A stretch of DNA of 9,167 bases, from assembly GCA_902796375.1 (NCBI GenBank), contig CADBOW010000061.1, forward strand, positions 1-9,167, in the 5' to 3' direction. Each line of letters starts with the position of its first letter. The stretch's first letter is position 1. A model generated the notes under the pieces. It was not told where the DNA came from, ran no database searches, and saw only the letters and a program-made list of their open reading frames with translations. This document shows positions 7,552-9,167 of the stretch, piece by piece. This stretch comes from an uncultured Lachnospiraceae bacterium. Its GTDB lineage: Bacteria > Bacillota > Clostridia > Lachnospirales > Lachnospiraceae. The position numbers and the translations under genes are program-made.

Positions 7552-8303
7552 GTTTTTGCCTCCATATGATTGATCATGCTTGCAAGATATCCGGCTCCGA
7601 AGCCGTTATCGATATTTACTACGGACACACCGCTGGCGCAGGAATTCAACATGGACAGCAGCGCGGAGATTCCTCCGAAGGAGGCGCCGTATCCCACACT
7701 GGTGGGAACTGCGATCACCGGGCAGTCCGCCAGCCCGCCGATAACGCTTGCAAGCGCACCCTCCATGCCTGCAATCGCTATGATCACACTGGCATTCATG
7801 ATTTCTTCCTTATGGGACAGCAGCCGATGGAGTCCGGCCACACCCACGTCATACATCCGTATCACTTCATTTCCGAAGAAGCCTGCCGTCACGGCAGCCT
7901 CCTCCGCCACCGGTATATCACTGGTCCCCCCGGTAGCCACAACGATCTGCCCGATCCCGGTGGGTTCCGGTATCGCTCCGTAGACCCCAATCCGTGACAG
8001 CGCATCATAGGAGATGGGATACGACTTCTGAATGTCATCTGCCAGATTCAGATCCAGCCGTGTGATCAGGATCCGCTCCTGTCCGTTTCTCAGCATGGAC
8101 TCCATGATCCCGATGATCTGCTCCGTCGTTTTCCCGGCTCCATAGATCACCTCCGCCATGCCCTGACGGATCCCCCGGTGCAGATCCACCTTGGCAAAGC
8201 CGATATCCTCATACGGATCCGACTTAAGCCGCAGAAGTGCATCATCCACGGACATCTCCCCGGCGGAAACCGCCTCCAATATAGCCTTCGTTTCAGTCTT
8301 CAT
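7548..8303 (-). CDS. larB: Pyridinium-3,5-biscarboxylic acid mononucleotide synthase LarB
   Basis: LarB carboxylates the pyridinium ring of nicotinic acid adenine dinucleotide and splits off AMP, the first step of nickel-pincer nucleotide synthesis. The protein is 251 residues, the usual family length. Residues about 1-110 are the LarB N-terminal part; about 115-250 is a PurE/AIR-carboxylase-like fold with ATGGTSDIPVAEEA (123-136) and PTSVGYGASFGG (200-211). Cys222, in LNSCASGVSVVNIDNGFGA, matches the catalytic cysteine known in Lactobacillus LarB. The ATG at 8303 has AGAGGG eight bases upstream. That ribosome site lies only seven bases below the T-run of a strong terminator, so no promoter fits directly in front of the gene. 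The stop codon overlaps the larC start by four bases. Confidence 0.96.
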   Translation of the reverse strand: MKTETKAILEAVSAGEMSVDDALLRLKSDPYEDIGFAKVDLHRGIRQGMAEVIYGAGKTTEQIIGIMESMLRNGQERILITRLDLNLADDIQKSYPISYDALSRIGVYGAIPEPTGIGQIVVATGGTSDIPVAEEAAVTAGFFGNEVIRMYDVGVAGLHRLLSHKEEIMNASVIIAIAGMEGALASVIGGLADCPVIAVPTSVGYGASFGGISALLSMLNSCASGVSVVNIDNGFGAGYLASMINHMEAKT

Positions 8304-8323
8304 AGCAGCAACCCTCTACTTTT

Positions 8324-8363
8324 AGAAAAATGCGGCTCTGCCTTCACTCACAGAGCCGCATTT
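8324..8363 (-). terminator. Strong intrinsic terminator between the small membrane-protein gene and larB
   Basis: A perfect 13-bp stem (AAATGCGGCTCTG and its complement) closes a ten-base loop, and the descending arm continues into T5CT on the minus strand. It starts two bases after the stop of the upstream gene and ends seven bases before the larB ribosome site. Nothing T-rich follows on the plus strand. Confidence 0.85.
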
Positions 8364-8365
8364 CA

Positions 8366-8683
8366 TCACGCCTTCTTCTTGAACAGAGCTTCCCTGATCA
8401 CACCCTTCGGATCCTTGATCAGAAGAGCGATCACCCAGATGACAAGTCCCAGTGCAACAACCGAGAGCCCCAGGAAGGAATCATTCAACATGTCCTTCGG
8501 TTCCGGGCTGAAATACTCTGCCTTCAGTTCCACAAATTCAAAGATGGCATCCACCAGCCACATGATCGAAGCGCCCCAGTACATCCAGCAAAGAACCCCT
8601 AACATCATATCGTTCTTCGGAAGATGCTTATACCAGATCACCGTACTGACCACTGCAGCAAAAACAGATATCAATAATGTCAT
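8366..8683 (-). CDS. Small membrane protein of unknown function, three predicted helices
   Basis: I do not recognise a family for these 105 residues. Hydrophobic segments lie at about 1-18, 27-53 and 68-89, and the tail is basic (KDPKG, FKKKA), which suggests a cytoplasmic C-terminus. The second helix is rich in Trp (33, 36, 42) and carries acidic residues D45, E49 and E52 within or at the end of the membrane span, unusual for a structural anchor and compatible with ion or proton binding. The start is firm: CAGGAGGT lies nine bases before the ATG. It follows the other small membrane gene after 19 bases and is followed at once by a terminator and then larB. It is most likely a partner subunit of the 128-residue protein. 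The gene is real by its ribosome site and codon use; the function is open. Confidence 0.82.
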   Translation of the reverse strand: MTLLISVFAAVVSTVIWYKHLPKNDMMLGVLCWMYWGASIMWLVDAIFEFVELKAEYFSPEPKDMLNDSFLGLSVVALGLVIWVIALLIKDPKGVIREALFKKKA

Positions 8684-8702
8684 TTTATTTTACCTCCTGT
8701 TC

Positions 8703-9089
8703 CTATGCAGCCATCTTCTTTGCTCTTTTTTCATACGAAGCAACCACGCCCAGCATCACTGCCCAGACAGCCGTCACAAGCACAGCCATGGAAACTCCCA
8801 CCGTCATCATTTCGTGCAGCACCTCCTGCATATCCGCAGGATTGTTTGCCGCCGTCAGGAACGGGAACCATGGAACGATCTCACCATGCCACAAATGCTC
8901 AAACGCAAGGAGGATCACGCCGCCCCACAGAAGATTGCGGAGCCATTTCAGTTTCCTTGCAAACGGAATCTTTACTACCTCTTCTCCGCTCTCCGTTTCC
9001 GTTTCAGCCGAAGCGCTCTTCTTCTCTGCCACCTTTGCGGCAACCGTAACTACAACTGCTTCTACAGCAGGAACAATAAAACAAGCCAT
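8703..9089 (-). CDS. Small membrane protein of unknown function with His/Glu-bearing helix
   Basis: The protein has 128 residues. An N-terminal hydrophobic segment (about 3-20) is followed by a charged linker (21-48) rich in Glu, Lys, Ser and Ala, a second helix (about 52-69), a loop with PWFPF (73-77), and a third helix (about 98-118) with a basic end (KRAKK). The end of helix 2 carries E64, H65, H68 and E70 in EHLWHGE, and H92-E93 precede helix 3; these could bind a metal or protons near the membrane face. I cannot name a family with confidence. AAGGAGGT stands six to seven bases before the ATG. It is the first complete gene of the unit that leads into larBC, 19 bases before the second small membrane gene. 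A role as membrane partner of the lar system is inferred from position only. Confidence 0.82.
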   Translation of the reverse strand: MACFIVPAVEAVVVTVAAKVAEKKSASAETETESGEEVVKIPFARKLKWLRNLLWGGVILLAFEHLWHGEIVPWFPFLTAANNPADMQEVLHEMMTVGVSMAVLVTAVWAVMLGVVASYEKRAKKMAA

Positions 9090-9113
9090 ATGTAACCTCC
9101 TTCAACCTGTTAA

Positions 9114-9167
9114 CTATCCTACAGGGTCTGTTTCCTTCCATTTCCAGGCCCGCATTCTGTACTTCCG
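9114..9167 (-). CDS. Possible C-terminal tail of an upstream gene (partial)
   Basis: Reading the minus strand from the window edge gives 17 residues (RKYRMRAWKWKETDPVG) and a TAG at 9116-9114, 24 bases before the next gene. The spacing resembles that of the neighbouring genes and no terminator follows, so this could be the end of a co-transcribed gene. With so few codons the frame is not certain, and another frame also stops nearby, at 9121-9123. Confidence 0.3.
   Translation of the reverse strand, partial: RKYRMRAWKWKETDPVG

Noticed and set aside
9090..9167. Promoter upstream of the 128-residue membrane protein
   Set aside because: TAGGAT near 9118 matches the -10 consensus weakly and nothing like a -35 stands 16-18 bases before it.

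Overview
The window looks like a chromosomal segment of a low-to-mid GC Clostridia bacterium, most likely a gut Lachnospiraceae. This is inferred from strong AGGAGG-type ribosome binding sites, the style of the proteins (zinc-ribbon/Pro-Gln-rich/single-TM protein, SseB-like protein, GH13 glucosidase with an N-terminal beta domain), and a Lar nickel-cofactor cluster. Every gene I can support lies on the minus strand, so transcription runs from high to low coordinates. I see no tRNA, rRNA, CRISPR array, IS element or other mobile-element signature.

Right-hand block (9167 down to about 6219): a possible C-terminal tail of an upstream gene at the window edge, two small three-helix membrane proteins of unknown function (9089-8703 and 8683-8366), a strong intrinsic terminator, then larB (8303-7548) and larC (7551-6298) overlapping by four bases. 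A second intrinsic terminator follows larC. LarB and LarC are the NaAD carboxylase/hydrolase and the CTP-dependent nickel cyclometallase that make the nickel-pincer nucleotide cofactor of lactate racemase (LarA) and related racemases. LarE and LarA are not in this window. The terminator between the membrane proteins and larB leaves no room for a promoter downstream of it, so larBC expression would seem to depend on read-through or on a promoter inside the upstream gene.

Left-hand block (about 6216 down to 1): an extended -10 promoter candidate right after the larC terminator, then an SseB-domain protein (6155-5679), a zinc-ribbon membrane protein with a Pro/Gln-rich linker and an unrecognised external domain (5674-4337), a CtpE-like cation-transporting P-type ATPase (4234-1859), and a cytoplasmic GH13 alpha-glucan hydrolase of the neopullulanase/cyclomaltodextrinase type (1811 to beyond the window edge). 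A promoter candidate and a perfect 9-bp hairpin lie just upstream of the ATPase, so ATPase plus GH13 may also be transcribed separately.

The most interesting unexplained item is the pair of small, His/Glu- and Asp/Glu-bearing membrane proteins placed directly upstream of larBC. They could be a membrane partner of the nickel-pincer system, for example in substrate or nickel transport, but the sequence alone does not prove any function.
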